In this document: in pieces, positions 50,464 to 58,923 of the stretch
How positions within the stretch are numbered: the stretch's first letter is position 1
How the letters are laid out: each line of letters starts with the position of its first letter
Assembly: GCF_026626705.1 (NCBI RefSeq)
Contig: NZ_JAPNKC010000001.1
Location: forward strand, 8,140,001 to 8,204,000
Direction of reading: 5' to 3'
DNA from: Pyxidicoccus sp. MSG2
GTDB lineage: Bacteria > Myxococcota > Myxococcia > Myxococcales > Myxococcaceae
Length of the DNA stretch: 64,000 nt
Notes under the pieces: model-generated
Seen by the model: the letters and a program-made list of their open reading frames with translations, nothing else
What the model was told of the DNA's origin: nothing
The model's database searches: none
Translations under genes and position numbers: made by a program

Positions 50464-51717
50464 CTAGAACAGCCGGATGGTGCTCGACTGGGCTCCCGAG
50501 CGCACGCTGCGCAGCTGCTGCGCATTGCCGTACACGTTGGCCTCCGTGCAGGCACCCAGCGCGCCGATGTAGCGCACGTTGATGCTGTCCACGGCGCCGC
50601 GCGGGCGCACGATGATGCCGCTGAAGCGCACCAGCGTGTTGCGGTCGTCAGAGTCGAACGGCGTCTCCGGCGTCTTGAAGCCCACCGTCAGCGTCAGGCC
50701 GTCCGCGGACACCTCGGTCGTCACCGTCTCGGAGGCGTTGTTGTTCGGCTGGTCCGTCACGAAGCGGCCCATGTTGCCGTCGACGTCGATGTCCGTGGTG
50801 AGCAGCTGCGCCACCTGGCAGTCCGCCGTGCGCGGCGCGACTTCCACCGGCCGGTTGAACGTCACCACCAGCTTGCCCGCGTTGCCCAGGAGCGCGTCCG
50901 GGTCATCCGCGTTGGAGAACACCGCGTAGAAGCTCTGGTCCGTCGCGCCGGGGGCGCTGATGGCCATCGCCTGCTCCGGCTGGCTCATGCCCGCGACGAT
51001 GTCCGACTGGCCCGACAGCACGCGGCCGTCGACCGCGCCGCCCAGCACCGCCTCGCAGTGGTACGAGGCGCCGTTGACGAGCTGCGCGCCCGGAATCACC
51101 GCGACGCCGTTGGCATCCGTGGTGCCACTCACCGTCGTGCTGCCCGTCGCCTCCGGCGGCAGGAAGCTGCCCGCCGTCTGCAGCGTGTTCGTCTGGTCCA
51201 GCCGGTACTGGCAGTTCACCTTCACGTCCGGCACCGCGCGGCCGTTGAGATTCACCAGGAAGCGGTAGTCCACCGCGAAGCCCGTGGGGAACATGCGGAG
51301 GTTGACCACCTCCTGCGCGCCCTGCTGCTCGAAGTCGTTGTTCCACGTCTGCATGGTGTAGCGACCCATGAAGCGCTCGTAGCCCGGCGCCTGCGCGAAG
51401 ATGGGGAACTCCTCGCCCAGCGGGATGCCCTCAATCTGGTAGCAGCCGTCCGCCTCGATGCTGTTCTCCTTCGTCAGGTCGCCCTCGCCACAGGGCTTCG
51501 CCCGGCGGAACTCGCCGCCAATGACGGCGTACACCTGCGACTTGGACGCGTCGTCGTCGTCGAGGTTGTTCTTCCCGTCGTTCTCCTGGAAGAAGTTCAT
51601 GCGCTGGCCGCTCTGGCCATCCACCACGAACCCGACAACGCGACCTTCGCCACCGCTGCTGCAGCCCGTGGCCGCCGCCAGCGTGAGCACCACGAACGCC
51701 TTCTTCAGCTTCTGCAT
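50464..51717 (-). CDS. Predicted surface lipoprotein with carboxypeptidase-regulatory-like (Ig-like) domains
   Basis: 417 aa from the ATG at 51717, preceded by a G-rich ribosome site. It has a lipobox (AAATGC, Cys19) followed by SSGGEG. The remainder is beta-rich: a GRVVGFVVDGQSGQRM start like carboxypeptidase-regulatory/Ig-like modules, then repeats such as NGRAVPDVKVNCQYR and SGTTDANGVAVIPGA, again Ig-like. No enzyme motif was found. A surface or adhesion role is likely but unproven. The upstream gene on the same strand, ending 134 bp away, is a transglutaminase-like protein. Confidence 0.7.
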   Translation of the reverse strand: MQKLKKAFVVLTLAAATGCSSGGEGRVVGFVVDGQSGQRMNFFQENDGKNNLDDDDASKSQVYAVIGGEFRRAKPCGEGDLTKENSIEADGCYQIEGIPLGEEFPIFAQAPGYERFMGRYTMQTWNNDFEQQGAQEVVNLRMFPTGFAVDYRFLVNLNGRAVPDVKVNCQYRLDQTNTLQTAGSFLPPEATGSTTVSGTTDANGVAVIPGAQLVNGASYHCEAVLGGAVDGRVLSGQSDIVAGMSQPEQAMAISAPGATDQSFYAVFSNADDPDALLGNAGKLVVTFNRPVEVAPRTADCQVAQLLTTDIDVDGNMGRFVTDQPNNNASETVTTEVSADGLTLTVGFKTPETPFDSDDRNTLVRFSGIIVRPRGAVDSINVRYIGALGACTEANVYGNAQQLRSVRSGAQSSTIRLF

Positions 51718-51850
51718 GTATTGCCCCCCTCTGTGTGTTGAGGCAGGGCCGCTCAATAGTCGAAGTGTCAACGTATGGCCAGTGGGCTTCTGGACGGGGC
51801 GCCCACACCCCGGGGCCGGGGTCACCCGGCCCGCCGGTGCATGCGGACGC

Positions 51851-53362
51851 TCACTTCACGTCAGTCACCTTCAGCGCGCCGATGAGGGGGGTGATTTCCG
51901 CGTTCCCCTCCTCGCCGAAGCCGAAGTGCGTGGCGTCCGCCACCACCTGGTTGAAGGTGGGGTCCATCTGGGTCCATTCCCCCACGTAGGCCTCCACCCA
52001 CTCGTGCCAGTAGAGGGCGGGCACGCCGTCCTGGTTCACCATGTAGATGACGCCGTCCACGCGCCGCGCGGGGATGCCCGCCGCGCGCAGCAGGGCCACC
52101 GTCAGCAGCGAGTGCTCCGTGCAGTCCCCGCGCCGCTGGCTCAGCACGTCCGTGGCCCGGTCCGCGCTGGCCCCGTAGTCCTTCTCCAGATTCGTGGCCA
52201 CCCAGGTGCTCACCTTCTGGGCCGCGCGGTATGCGTCCTTCTCGTCGCCGACAATCTTCTTCGCCTGCTCGCGGATGGCCGGGGCGTCGCTCTCCACGAT
52301 GATGGAGGACTTGAGGTTCTCCCCCCCGTCCGGGTCCGCCAGCGGCCGGGGCTTGCGGGCCTTCTCCGCGGGCGCCGCCGCCGACAGCGTCACCTCCACC
52401 TTGCCGTCGGGCAGGGGCTTGAAGTGCTGCCGGTACGTCTCCTCGCGGAACTTCTCCGGCAGCCCCTGCACCACCAGCGTCACCTTGCCGGGCACCGCGC
52501 GCGCGGACTCGGGCAGCGGCTTGGGGAGCACCACGCGGGTGAGGCCGAACACCTCCACCAGGTCCAGGCGCTTGGCGACGGGCTCCGTCTCCTTGCGCGC
52601 CTGCATCGTCTGGCCGAAGTCCACCAGCACCGTCTCCCCGCGCTGGGTGATGAAGGAGGTGACGGGCACCTTCTCCTTCTCCGACAGCGAGCTGACCCGG
52701 CTCAGCTTCACCTTCACCCCGTTGATGACCCGCTGCTCCGGGGGCTCCACGGTGGTGGTGAGGCCGTAGGTCTCCAAATCCAACCCGTCCAGCGTGAAGC
52801 CCGTCACCTTCGCCTTGCGCAGCAGGGCCACGCGCGCGGGGTCCGAGTCCTCCACGTGCTCCCGCGGGGTGGGCAGCTTCGGCAATTCCTCGTCCGGGCG
52901 GCCCGGGCGCTTGCGCACCACGCGCATGCCGTCGGGCATGGCGGTGCCCTCCAGCATCTGGTCTCCGCCGTCCCCCTTCTGCGTCACGGTGAAGGACAGG
53001 AGGCGCCCGCCGGGCTTCGCCTCGTAGACGCGCTCCTCGCGGTGCACGCGCTCGGACACGCGCGTGGCCACCATGGCCTTGAAGACGAGCTGGTTGGTGG
53101 CCTTCACCCGCGCGGGCTCGCCGGGCAGGAGCTCCACGTCCGTGAAGAGCCAGCCCACCTTCTTGTCCATGAGGTAGAGGCCGAAGTACTCGCCCCCCTT
53201 CGGGCGGGGGGCCTTCACCACGTCCGACAGCTCGGCCTTCGCCGGGGCCGTCGTTGACACCGCGGGCTTGGCGGGGGCCTGGGCGAGGACAGGCGGCGCG
53301 CCCGTCAGCAGGGCGCACAGGGACACGGCGGCGAGGGACGTCAGGCGGAGCGGGCGGGTCAT
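51851..53362 (-). CDS. Secreted transglutaminase-like (cysteine protease fold) protein
   Basis: 503 aa. A cleavable signal peptide (SLAAVSLCALLTGAPPVLAQA) is followed by about 330 residues of unknown beta-rich sequence. The transglutaminase-like core follows: RRGDCTEHSLLTVALLRAAGIPAR with the catalytic Cys, ALYWHEWVEAYVG with His, and MDPTFNQ with Asp. Such proteins are usually periplasmic peptidases or amide-bond enzymes. The ATG at 53362 gives the best signal start. No operon partner is obvious, and a GNAT gene ends 65 nt upstream on the same strand. Confidence 0.82.
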   Translation of the reverse strand: MTRPLRLTSLAAVSLCALLTGAPPVLAQAPAKPAVSTTAPAKAELSDVVKAPRPKGGEYFGLYLMDKKVGWLFTDVELLPGEPARVKATNQLVFKAMVATRVSERVHREERVYEAKPGGRLLSFTVTQKGDGGDQMLEGTAMPDGMRVVRKRPGRPDEELPKLPTPREHVEDSDPARVALLRKAKVTGFTLDGLDLETYGLTTTVEPPEQRVINGVKVKLSRVSSLSEKEKVPVTSFITQRGETVLVDFGQTMQARKETEPVAKRLDLVEVFGLTRVVLPKPLPESARAVPGKVTLVVQGLPEKFREETYRQHFKPLPDGKVEVTLSAAAPAEKARKPRPLADPDGGENLKSSIIVESDAPAIREQAKKIVGDEKDAYRAAQKVSTWVATNLEKDYGASADRATDVLSQRRGDCTEHSLLTVALLRAAGIPARRVDGVIYMVNQDGVPALYWHEWVEAYVGEWTQMDPTFNQVVADATHFGFGEEGNAEITPLIGALKVTDVK

Positions 53363-53426
53363 CACGCCCCTTCTAACGAGGGAAGGGGCGGTTGTCTTCA
53401 ACCGCCCCGCGCCGCGCCCTCCGGGA

Positions 53427-53894
53427 CTACATCCGCTTGGTGAGGATGATGAGGTCGTCCCCCACCTTGTAGAAGTCGCGGATGCGCGCCTCCTCGCCGT
53501 ACTTCATGGAGGCGTAGAAGCCGCGGGTGGGGCCGTAGGCCTCCGTGGCGCTCGTCTCCACTCGGATGAGGCGACCGTTGCGGCGGCGGATGTCGCCCTC
53601 CATGGCGGACACCAGCGCGGCGCCCACGCCCTGGCCCCGGACCTCCGGCGAGGAGGCAATCCAGTACAGGTCGTAGGTGTCCTCCGTCATCGGCGTGGGG
53701 CCGTAGCAGACGTAGCCCACGAGCTGACCGCCCCGGTCCGCGACGACGATGGAGTAGTCCGTGTTGCCCGGCGTGAGCGCGATGCCGACCAGCTCGATGG
53801 CGACCTCAACCTCCTGCGGCGAGAAGGTTTCGATCTTTCGAATCAGTGCGGCGAGGGGCTCCTTGTCCTTTGCGACGAGTGGCCGGATGTCCAT
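53427..53894 (-). CDS. GNAT-family acetyltransferase (overlaps ATP-grasp gene)
   Basis: 155 aa, complete GNAT fold: IRPLVAKDKEPLAAL at the N-terminus, SIVVADRGGQLVGYVCYG, and LYWIASSPEVRGQGVGAALVSAM with the acyl-CoA-binding RGQGVG turn. The acceptor is unknown. The ATG at 53894 has a GAGAGAG ribosome site and lies 89 nt inside the ATP-grasp gene, an unusually long overlap. The N-terminal strand is essential to the fold, so the overlap appears real. The pair is probably co-translated and may work on one peptide-like product. Confidence 0.82.
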   Translation of the reverse strand: MDIRPLVAKDKEPLAALIRKIETFSPQEVEVAIELVGIALTPGNTDYSIVVADRGGQLVGYVCYGPTPMTEDTYDLYWIASSPEVRGQGVGAALVSAMEGDIRRRNGRLIRVETSATEAYGPTRGFYASMKYGEEARIRDFYKVGDDLIILTKRM

Positions 53895-54885
53895 GTGCTC
53901 TCTCGAGAGCGACCTCCACGAGCCGGGCCGCCAGGGCCGCATAGTCCATTCCAGCGGCCTTGGCGGCCTTGGCGAACCCTGCGCTCGGATGAAGGTCACA
54001 GTTGGGGTTGATGTCGATGACGTAGGGCACGCCCTCCGGGGATACCCGGAGATCGACCCGTCCATAGTCCTGACAGTCCAGTGCTGCAAAGGCTTCTAGC
54101 GCCACTTGCACGCAACGCGCCTCCAGCGTCACGTCCACCTGGCAGGGCCCGCTGGTCGTGTCGCGGTACTCGTCCGACTCCGGCTCCCACTTGGCGGTGT
54201 AGGAGACGATGTTCGGCCGCTCCTCGAAGGTACGGCCGAAGTGAATCTCTGTCAGCGGCAGTGGCTGGCGCGGCTGGTTGCCCAGCAGCGGCACGTAGAT
54301 TTCGCGCCCGGGAATGAACTGCTCCACGAGGGCCGGCTGATGGAAGGTGCGGAGCACCGCGTCACAGGCGCGCACCAGCGCGGCGCGCTCGTACACGACG
54401 GAGTCGGCCGTGACGCCCACGCTGGCGTCCTCGCGCGCGGGCTTGACGATGAGGGGCCAGGGCAGGTCCACCGCCAGCGCGTCCTCGAGCTTCTGCACCA
54501 CGCGGAAGGGCGGGGTGGGCACGCCGCGCGCGCTCAGCACCTCCTTGGCCTTCGGCTTGTGGAGCGCCAGCCCGAGCGACAGGGCGGACGAGCCGGTGTA
54601 GGCCAGCCCCAGCGCGTCGAGCAGGCAGGGGACCGCCATCTCCCCGCGGCTGTCCGCCGCGAGCGACTCGCAGAGGTTGACGACGAGGTCCGGCTGGCGC
54701 CGGCGCAGCGTGTCCACGAAGTCCAGCCGGTCGCCTTCGATGGCGAGCGGCTCGGCGACGGTGTCCCCGCGGGAGAGGGCCTCGGCCAGGGCCGAGGCGA
54801 CGCGCACGACATCCTCGCGGGCCTCCCGTCCGGGGTCGTCCTCGAGGAGGTCGTGGTCGCGGTTGTGCAGCAAAATGATGTGCAT
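53806..54885 (-). CDS. ATP-grasp ligase, D-Ala-D-Ala ligase-like
   Basis: 359 aa. Ddl-like ATP-grasp features are PWPLIVKPAREDASVG (ATP loop), LVEQFIPGREIYVPLLG and the Mg-binding DINPNCDLHPSAGFAKAAKAAGM near the end. The N-terminus (MHIILLHNRDHDLLEDDPG) differs from true Ddl, which begins with a GGxSxEHE loop, so it may join other amino acids or peptides. The C-terminal 27 residues lie in the overlap with the GNAT gene and look unconstrained. It is divergent from the HD-domain gene. The reaction would be ATP-driven amide-bond formation. Confidence 0.82.
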   Translation of the reverse strand: MHIILLHNRDHDLLEDDPGREAREDVVRVASALAEALSRGDTVAEPLAIEGDRLDFVDTLRRRQPDLVVNLCESLAADSRGEMAVPCLLDALGLAYTGSSALSLGLALHKPKAKEVLSARGVPTPPFRVVQKLEDALAVDLPWPLIVKPAREDASVGVTADSVVYERAALVRACDAVLRTFHQPALVEQFIPGREIYVPLLGNQPRQPLPLTEIHFGRTFEERPNIVSYTAKWEPESDEYRDTTSGPCQVDVTLEARCVQVALEAFAALDCQDYGRVDLRVSPEGVPYVIDINPNCDLHPSAGFAKAAKAAGMDYAALAARLVEVALERAHGHPATRRKGQGAPRRTDSKDRNLLAAGG

Positions 54886-54940
54886 TCGGAGGTGGGCGAA
54901 GGGTTAGCACGTCCCCCGGATTGATCCCAGTCCGTGGATG

Positions 54941-55011
54941 ACGGTTGGCTACCTCCTGGGCTACCTCCCGGAGGGGTATGAAGTACGGTTGGCTACCTCC
55001 CGGAGAGGTAT
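54941..55011. repeat. Short tandem palindromic repeats in the ATP-grasp/HD divergent promoter region
   Basis: The 21-mer ggctacctcccggaggggtat at 54959-54979 recurs at 54991-55011 with one change (period 32), and acggttggctacctcc recurs at 54941 and 54985. Each copy contains the partial palindrome CCTCCCGGAGG. They lie between the two divergent starts (54885 and 55034) and may be operators or a small duplication. Confidence 0.4.
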
Positions 55012-55033
55012 CCAGGAGTATGGAAAGAGAACC

Positions 55034-56329
55034 ATGCGTATCCGCGACCCCATCCACGGCACCATTCCGGTGAGCGACCCGGAGAAGGCCGTCATCGACA
55101 GCCGGCACTACCAGCGGCTTCGCTACGTGCGCCAGTTGGGCTTCGGAGACCTCGCCTTCCCGGGTGCCACGCACACCCGCCACATCCACTCGCTGGGGGC
55201 CATGCACGTGGCCTCGCGCGTCTTCGGCGCGGTGGCCTCGCGCTCGTCGCTGCCGGACGAGGTGCGGGAGCGCTTCTGCGCGGCCGTCCGGCTGGCGGTG
55301 CTCTGCCACGACCTGGGGCACATGCCCCTGTCCCATGCCTCGGAGCGCATCGCCCCGAAGCGCTCGCTCCTGCGCCTGCCCTCCTGGTTGGACGCCGCGG
55401 CGGAGGGCGAGCAGGCCACCCACGAGGACTACACGGCGAAAATCCTGCTCGACAGCTCGCTGACGCCCATCATCGAGCGGCACTTCGGCTCGCTGGGCAT
55501 CACCCCCATGGCGGCCGTGGCGCTGATTTCCGGCGCGAAGCCGCCGAAGGACCCGGGCTTCACGCACCAGGGCGTGGACTGGACGCCGCTCCTGCGCGCG
55601 ATTGTGTCCGGGGAGCTGGACGCGGACCGGATGGACTACCTGCTGCGGGACTCCTTCTACACGGGAGTGAACTACGGCCGGTACGACATGGACTGGATCA
55701 TCGGCAACCTCAACCCGGCGGTGAAGGACGGGCGGGCGTACCTCGCGCTGAGCCGGGCGGCGGCGTTCGCCTTCGAGGACTTCCTGCTCAGCCGCTACCA
55801 CATGTTCGTGTCGGTGTACCTGCACCACACGTCGGTGAACTTCGACTACATGCTGCGGCGCTACTACGAGGAGTCGCCCGGCGAGTTCGAGATTCCGTCG
55901 GACATGGAGGACTTCCTCCTCTGCGACGACGCGGCGCTCTGGTACACGCTGCGCCGCTCGAAGAATCGCTGGGCCGAGCGCATCAGCCGGCGGCAGGGCT
56001 TCAAGCTGCTGGCCCAGTTCACCGAGCGCGACACGGGGTACGACCTGGACGTCCTGCGCAGTGCGCTGGTGACGCACAACTTCGAGCACTACGTCGTCGA
56101 GTCGATGAACGTCCTCAGCAAGTACGCCTCCGGTGCGGGGAGCAAGGGGCCGAGCCTGTTCATCATCGACGCTTCCACCGGGCGGCTGACGGAAGTGGCG
56201 CGCTACACCCCCCTGTATCAGCGCTACAGTGGCGCGGTGCGCCTCAGCCGGCTGTACGTGCGGCCGGACCAGGCGGAGAAGGCACACGAGCTGATGGGCC
56301 GGCTCCTCGGCCAGACGGTGCAACCATGA
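55034..56329 (+). CDS. HD-domain phosphohydrolase (dGTPase/SAMHD1-like)
   Basis: 431 aa from the ATG at 55034, preceded by GGAAAGAGA. An HD-type core is seen: DPIHGTIPVSDPEKAVIDSRHYQRLRYVRQLG, HTRHIHSLGAMH, then the H-D pair LCHDLGHMPLSHASE, and ELDADRMDYLLRDSFYTGV later. These match the dNTPase/YNR-type HD family (HD-domain proteins related to SAMHD1). The substrate could be a nucleotide or nucleic acid. The stop overlaps the Nudix-MBL gene by 4 nt. An upstream in-frame extension to 54938 is unlikely because it passes through the repeat region. Confidence 0.88.
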   Translation: MRIRDPIHGTIPVSDPEKAVIDSRHYQRLRYVRQLGFGDLAFPGATHTRHIHSLGAMHVASRVFGAVASRSSLPDEVRERFCAAVRLAVLCHDLGHMPLSHASERIAPKRSLLRLPSWLDAAAEGEQATHEDYTAKILLDSSLTPIIERHFGSLGITPMAAVALISGAKPPKDPGFTHQGVDWTPLLRAIVSGELDADRMDYLLRDSFYTGVNYGRYDMDWIIGNLNPAVKDGRAYLALSRAAAFAFEDFLLSRYHMFVSVYLHHTSVNFDYMLRRYYEESPGEFEIPSDMEDFLLCDDAALWYTLRRSKNRWAERISRRQGFKLLAQFTERDTGYDLDVLRSALVTHNFEHYVVESMNVLSKYASGAGSKGPSLFIIDASTGRLTEVARYTPLYQRYSGAVRLSRLYVRPDQAEKAHELMGRLLGQTVQP

Positions 56330-57852
56330 GTGAGCGTCTCCCCGGTCTGGGCCTCGGCCTGGACACCAGTCACACCCCCGTCGAGCCCCGACCGTCCTCG
56401 GTGGCGGTGCTCTACCGGCGCACGGGCGCGGGCGTGGAGGTGTACTGGGTGAAGCGCGGCAAGCAGCTCGCCTTCGCGGGCGGCTTCTACGCCTTCCCGG
56501 GCGGAAAGCTGGACGCCGCGGACGCCGAGGTCCCCGTGCGGGGCGCGACGGGAGAGGAGGCGGCACTGCGCTCGGCCGCCGCGCGCGAGCTGTTCGAGGA
56601 GGCCGGCGTGCTGGTGGCCGAGGGCGCGGAGGCACTCTCCCCGGAGCGGCTGACGGAGCTGCGCAAGGCACTGCTGGCGGGCGAGCGGGGCTGGGGTGAC
56701 ATCCTGAAGGCGGAGGGGCTGGAGCTGCGCGCGGACGACTTCCGCGCCGCGGGCCGGTGGGTGACGCCGCCGTCCCTGCCCGTGCGCTTCGACACGCGCT
56801 TCTACCTGGTGGAGGCGCCGGAGCACTCGCGGGCGGAGTGGTGGCCCGGGGAGCTGTCCGAAGGCGCATGGGTGACGCCCGCGGACGCGCTGGCGCGCTG
56901 GGGGGACGGCACGGCACTCCTGCACCCGCCCGCGCTGCACGCCTTCCAGGTGCTCGGCGCCTTCACGGACGAGGCGGAGGCACGGGCGCGGATGATGACG
57001 CCGTCGTTCTGCCCGGGCTACGTCGCCCAGCGCATCGAGTTCCAGCAGGGCGTGCGGGTGATGGCGCTGGAGACACCCACGCTGCCGCCGGCCGCGCACA
57101 CGAATGCGTACGTGCTGGGCAACGGCGAGCTGCTGGTGGTGGACCCGGGCGCCTCGGACGTGAAGCAGTACGCGAAGCTGCTGTCGCTTCTCTCGGGGCT
57201 GAAGGCGGAGGGCCTCAAGGTGGTGGCGGTGGTGCTCACCCACCACCACGGGGACCACGTCGGCGGGGCGCGCGCGGTGAAGGAGCGGCTGGGCGTGCCG
57301 CTGTGGTGCCATGCGCTCACGGCGGACCGGCTGGACTTCCCGGTGGAGCGGCTGCTGGAGGATGGCGAGGTGTTGGAACTGGCCGGCGATGTGCCGCAGC
57401 GCTGGCGTGTGCTGCACACGCCCGGCCATGCCCGGGGCCACCTCTGCCTGGTGGACGAGCGCAGCCGGGCGGCGGTGGTGGGGGACATGGTGGCGGGCGT
57501 GGGCTCCATCGTCATCGACCCGCCCGAGGGCAACATGCGCGAGTACCTGGCGCAGCTCGCGCGGCTGCGGGATTTGCCCGTGACGACGCTGTACCCCGCT
57601 CATGGCCCTCCGATGCCGGACGGGCCCGCGAAGCTGCAGGAGTACCTGAACCACCGCGCCCTGCGTGAGTCGCTCATCCTCCAGGCGGTGCCGCCGGAGG
57701 GGGCCACGCTGGCGCAGGTGGTGTCCACGGCGTACGCGGACACGCCGCCGCTCCTGCACCCGGTGGCCGAGCGCAGCGCGCTGGCCACGCTGGAGAAGCT
57801 GATGGAAGAGGGACGCGTGCGCGAGGAGTCGCTCCAGTACTTCCGCGTGTAG
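56326..57852 (+). CDS. Fusion of a Nudix hydrolase and an MBL-fold hydrolase (LACTB2-like)
   Basis: 508 aa. Residues 25-240 form a Nudix domain with GG at 59-60 and a Nudix box AARELFEEAG (85-94). Residues about 250-505 form a metallo-beta-lactamase fold with HHHGDH at 306-311, TPGHARGH further on and VGDMVAGVGSI late, as in LACTB2-type hydrolases. The two enzymes together could clean up modified or cyclic nucleotides or activated acyl groups. It overlaps the HD gene by 4 nt (ATGA), so all three hydrolytic activities are made together. Confidence 0.9.
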   Translation: MSERLPGLGLGLDTSHTPVEPRPSSVAVLYRRTGAGVEVYWVKRGKQLAFAGGFYAFPGGKLDAADAEVPVRGATGEEAALRSAAARELFEEAGVLVAEGAEALSPERLTELRKALLAGERGWGDILKAEGLELRADDFRAAGRWVTPPSLPVRFDTRFYLVEAPEHSRAEWWPGELSEGAWVTPADALARWGDGTALLHPPALHAFQVLGAFTDEAEARARMMTPSFCPGYVAQRIEFQQGVRVMALETPTLPPAAHTNAYVLGNGELLVVDPGASDVKQYAKLLSLLSGLKAEGLKVVAVVLTHHHGDHVGGARAVKERLGVPLWCHALTADRLDFPVERLLEDGEVLELAGDVPQRWRVLHTPGHARGHLCLVDERSRAAVVGDMVAGVGSIVIDPPEGNMREYLAQLARLRDLPVTTLYPAHGPPMPDGPAKLQEYLNHRALRESLILQAVPPEGATLAQVVSTAYADTPPLLHPVAERSALATLEKLMEEGRVREESLQYFRV

Positions 57853-57887
57853 TCGCAACGGGCCCCGTTTTCAGGGCAGGATGGCGC

Positions 57888-58901
57888 ATGCTCGTCACCG
57901 AGAATGCGCTCCGGAGGTTCATCGCCGCCCTGCGAAGGGGCGCCACGCCCCGGGAGTCGTCGCCCGCCGTGCGGGACTTCGTCGAAAGCGCCCGCACCCT
58001 CGACCCACGCACCCTGGTCCGTGATGGTACGGCGCTGCTCAAGAAGGAAAAGGACGCCGCCGTCGCGCGCGTGGTGCTGCGCACGCTCCGGGGCGTGCTG
58101 GGGGACATCGAGGAGCACGGCAAGTACAGCGAGTTCGCCGACGACGCGTCATTCGTGCGGCGCGCCGTCCCCACCTGGGAGAAGCAGGTGGGCGACGACG
58201 AGGACGACGACGTGCTGCTCGCCGACGACCTCGAGTCGTCCCTGGTGGTGGTGGTTCCGTCGGCCGACATCCCACCCGCGGAGTTGAAGGCCTGGAAGGT
58301 GCTCGACAAGAGCCGCCGGCTCGCCACGGCGCTGACCGCCCTCGTGAAGAAGCCCGTCTCGCCGTGGTTCGCGGAGCTGGTCACGGCGTACATCGGGCGC
58401 GAGGTGACGCGCATCGCGAAGAGCTCGCGTGCCGAGTCCTGGCAGTCGAAGCTCGATGACGTGCCGGTGCTGCTGGGCCTGCTGCCCGGGCTGGGCATGC
58501 CGCCGATCTTCGCCCCGCGCGTGCTGCGCGCCGCCAATCTGGTAGTGCTCCGTCATCAGCACGCGCCCACGCGTGAGGCGCTGGCCGCGCTGGGCGGTGT
58601 CGAGGTCTCCGCTGCCGACACGGAGCGCGCCAACGGCATCAAGCGGGGGGCCGCCGTCAGGGCGGGTGTCCGCGCCGCGAATGCGCGACGGGCCGCGAAG
58701 ACGACGCAACCGGCGACGACGAAGCCGCGACGGGCCGCGAAGGCGCCGCGACGGGTTGCGAAGACGCCGCGGGCAGCGAAGACGCCACGGGCAGCGAAGA
58801 CGCCACGGGCAGCGAAGACGCCACGGGCAGCGAAGACGCCACGGGCAGCGAAGACGCCACGGGCAGCGAAGACGCCGCGACGGCGGACGACGGACGGCTG
58901 A
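57888..58901 (+). CDS. Unknown protein with histone-H1-like Ala/Lys/Pro/Arg repeat tail
   Basis: 337 aa. The first 250 residues are helical with no recognised family (RALRRFIAALRRGATPRES, DDEDDDVLLADDLE, LDKSRRLATALTALVKKPVSPWFAELV). From about residue 265 the chain becomes very basic, ending in repeated AKTPRA units much like histone H1 tails of bacteria and eukaryotes. These could bind DNA or RNA or act as a spacer. It starts 35 nt after the Nudix-MBL gene and is co-oriented. The repeated tail is encoded by an 18-bp tandem array at 58758-58880. Confidence 0.6.
   Translation: MLVTENALRRFIAALRRGATPRESSPAVRDFVESARTLDPRTLVRDGTALLKKEKDAAVARVVLRTLRGVLGDIEEHGKYSEFADDASFVRRAVPTWEKQVGDDEDDDVLLADDLESSLVVVVPSADIPPAELKAWKVLDKSRRLATALTALVKKPVSPWFAELVTAYIGREVTRIAKSSRAESWQSKLDDVPVLLGLLPGLGMPPIFAPRVLRAANLVVLRHQHAPTREALAALGGVEVSAADTERANGIKRGAAVRAGVRAANARRAAKTTQPATTKPRRAAKAPRRVAKTPRAAKTPRAAKTPRAAKTPRAAKTPRAAKTPRAAKTPRRRTTDG
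58758..58880 (+). repeat. 18-bp tandem repeat (about 6.8 copies) encoding AKTPRA
   Basis: Consensus gcgaagacgccacgggca. The unit begins at 58758, 58776, 58794, 58812, 58830 and 58848, with a partial seventh at 58866-58880. The central copies are identical and the ends carry g/c variants. In-frame unit length means copy-number changes would lengthen or shorten the protein without frameshift. Confidence 0.9.
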
Positions 58902-58923
58902 GGCGTAGGGGCTGAGGGTCGCT

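Noticed and set aside
58758..58880. Regularly spaced repeats as a possible CRISPR array
   Set aside because: They are contiguous 18-bp units with no spacers, in frame within a protein gene.
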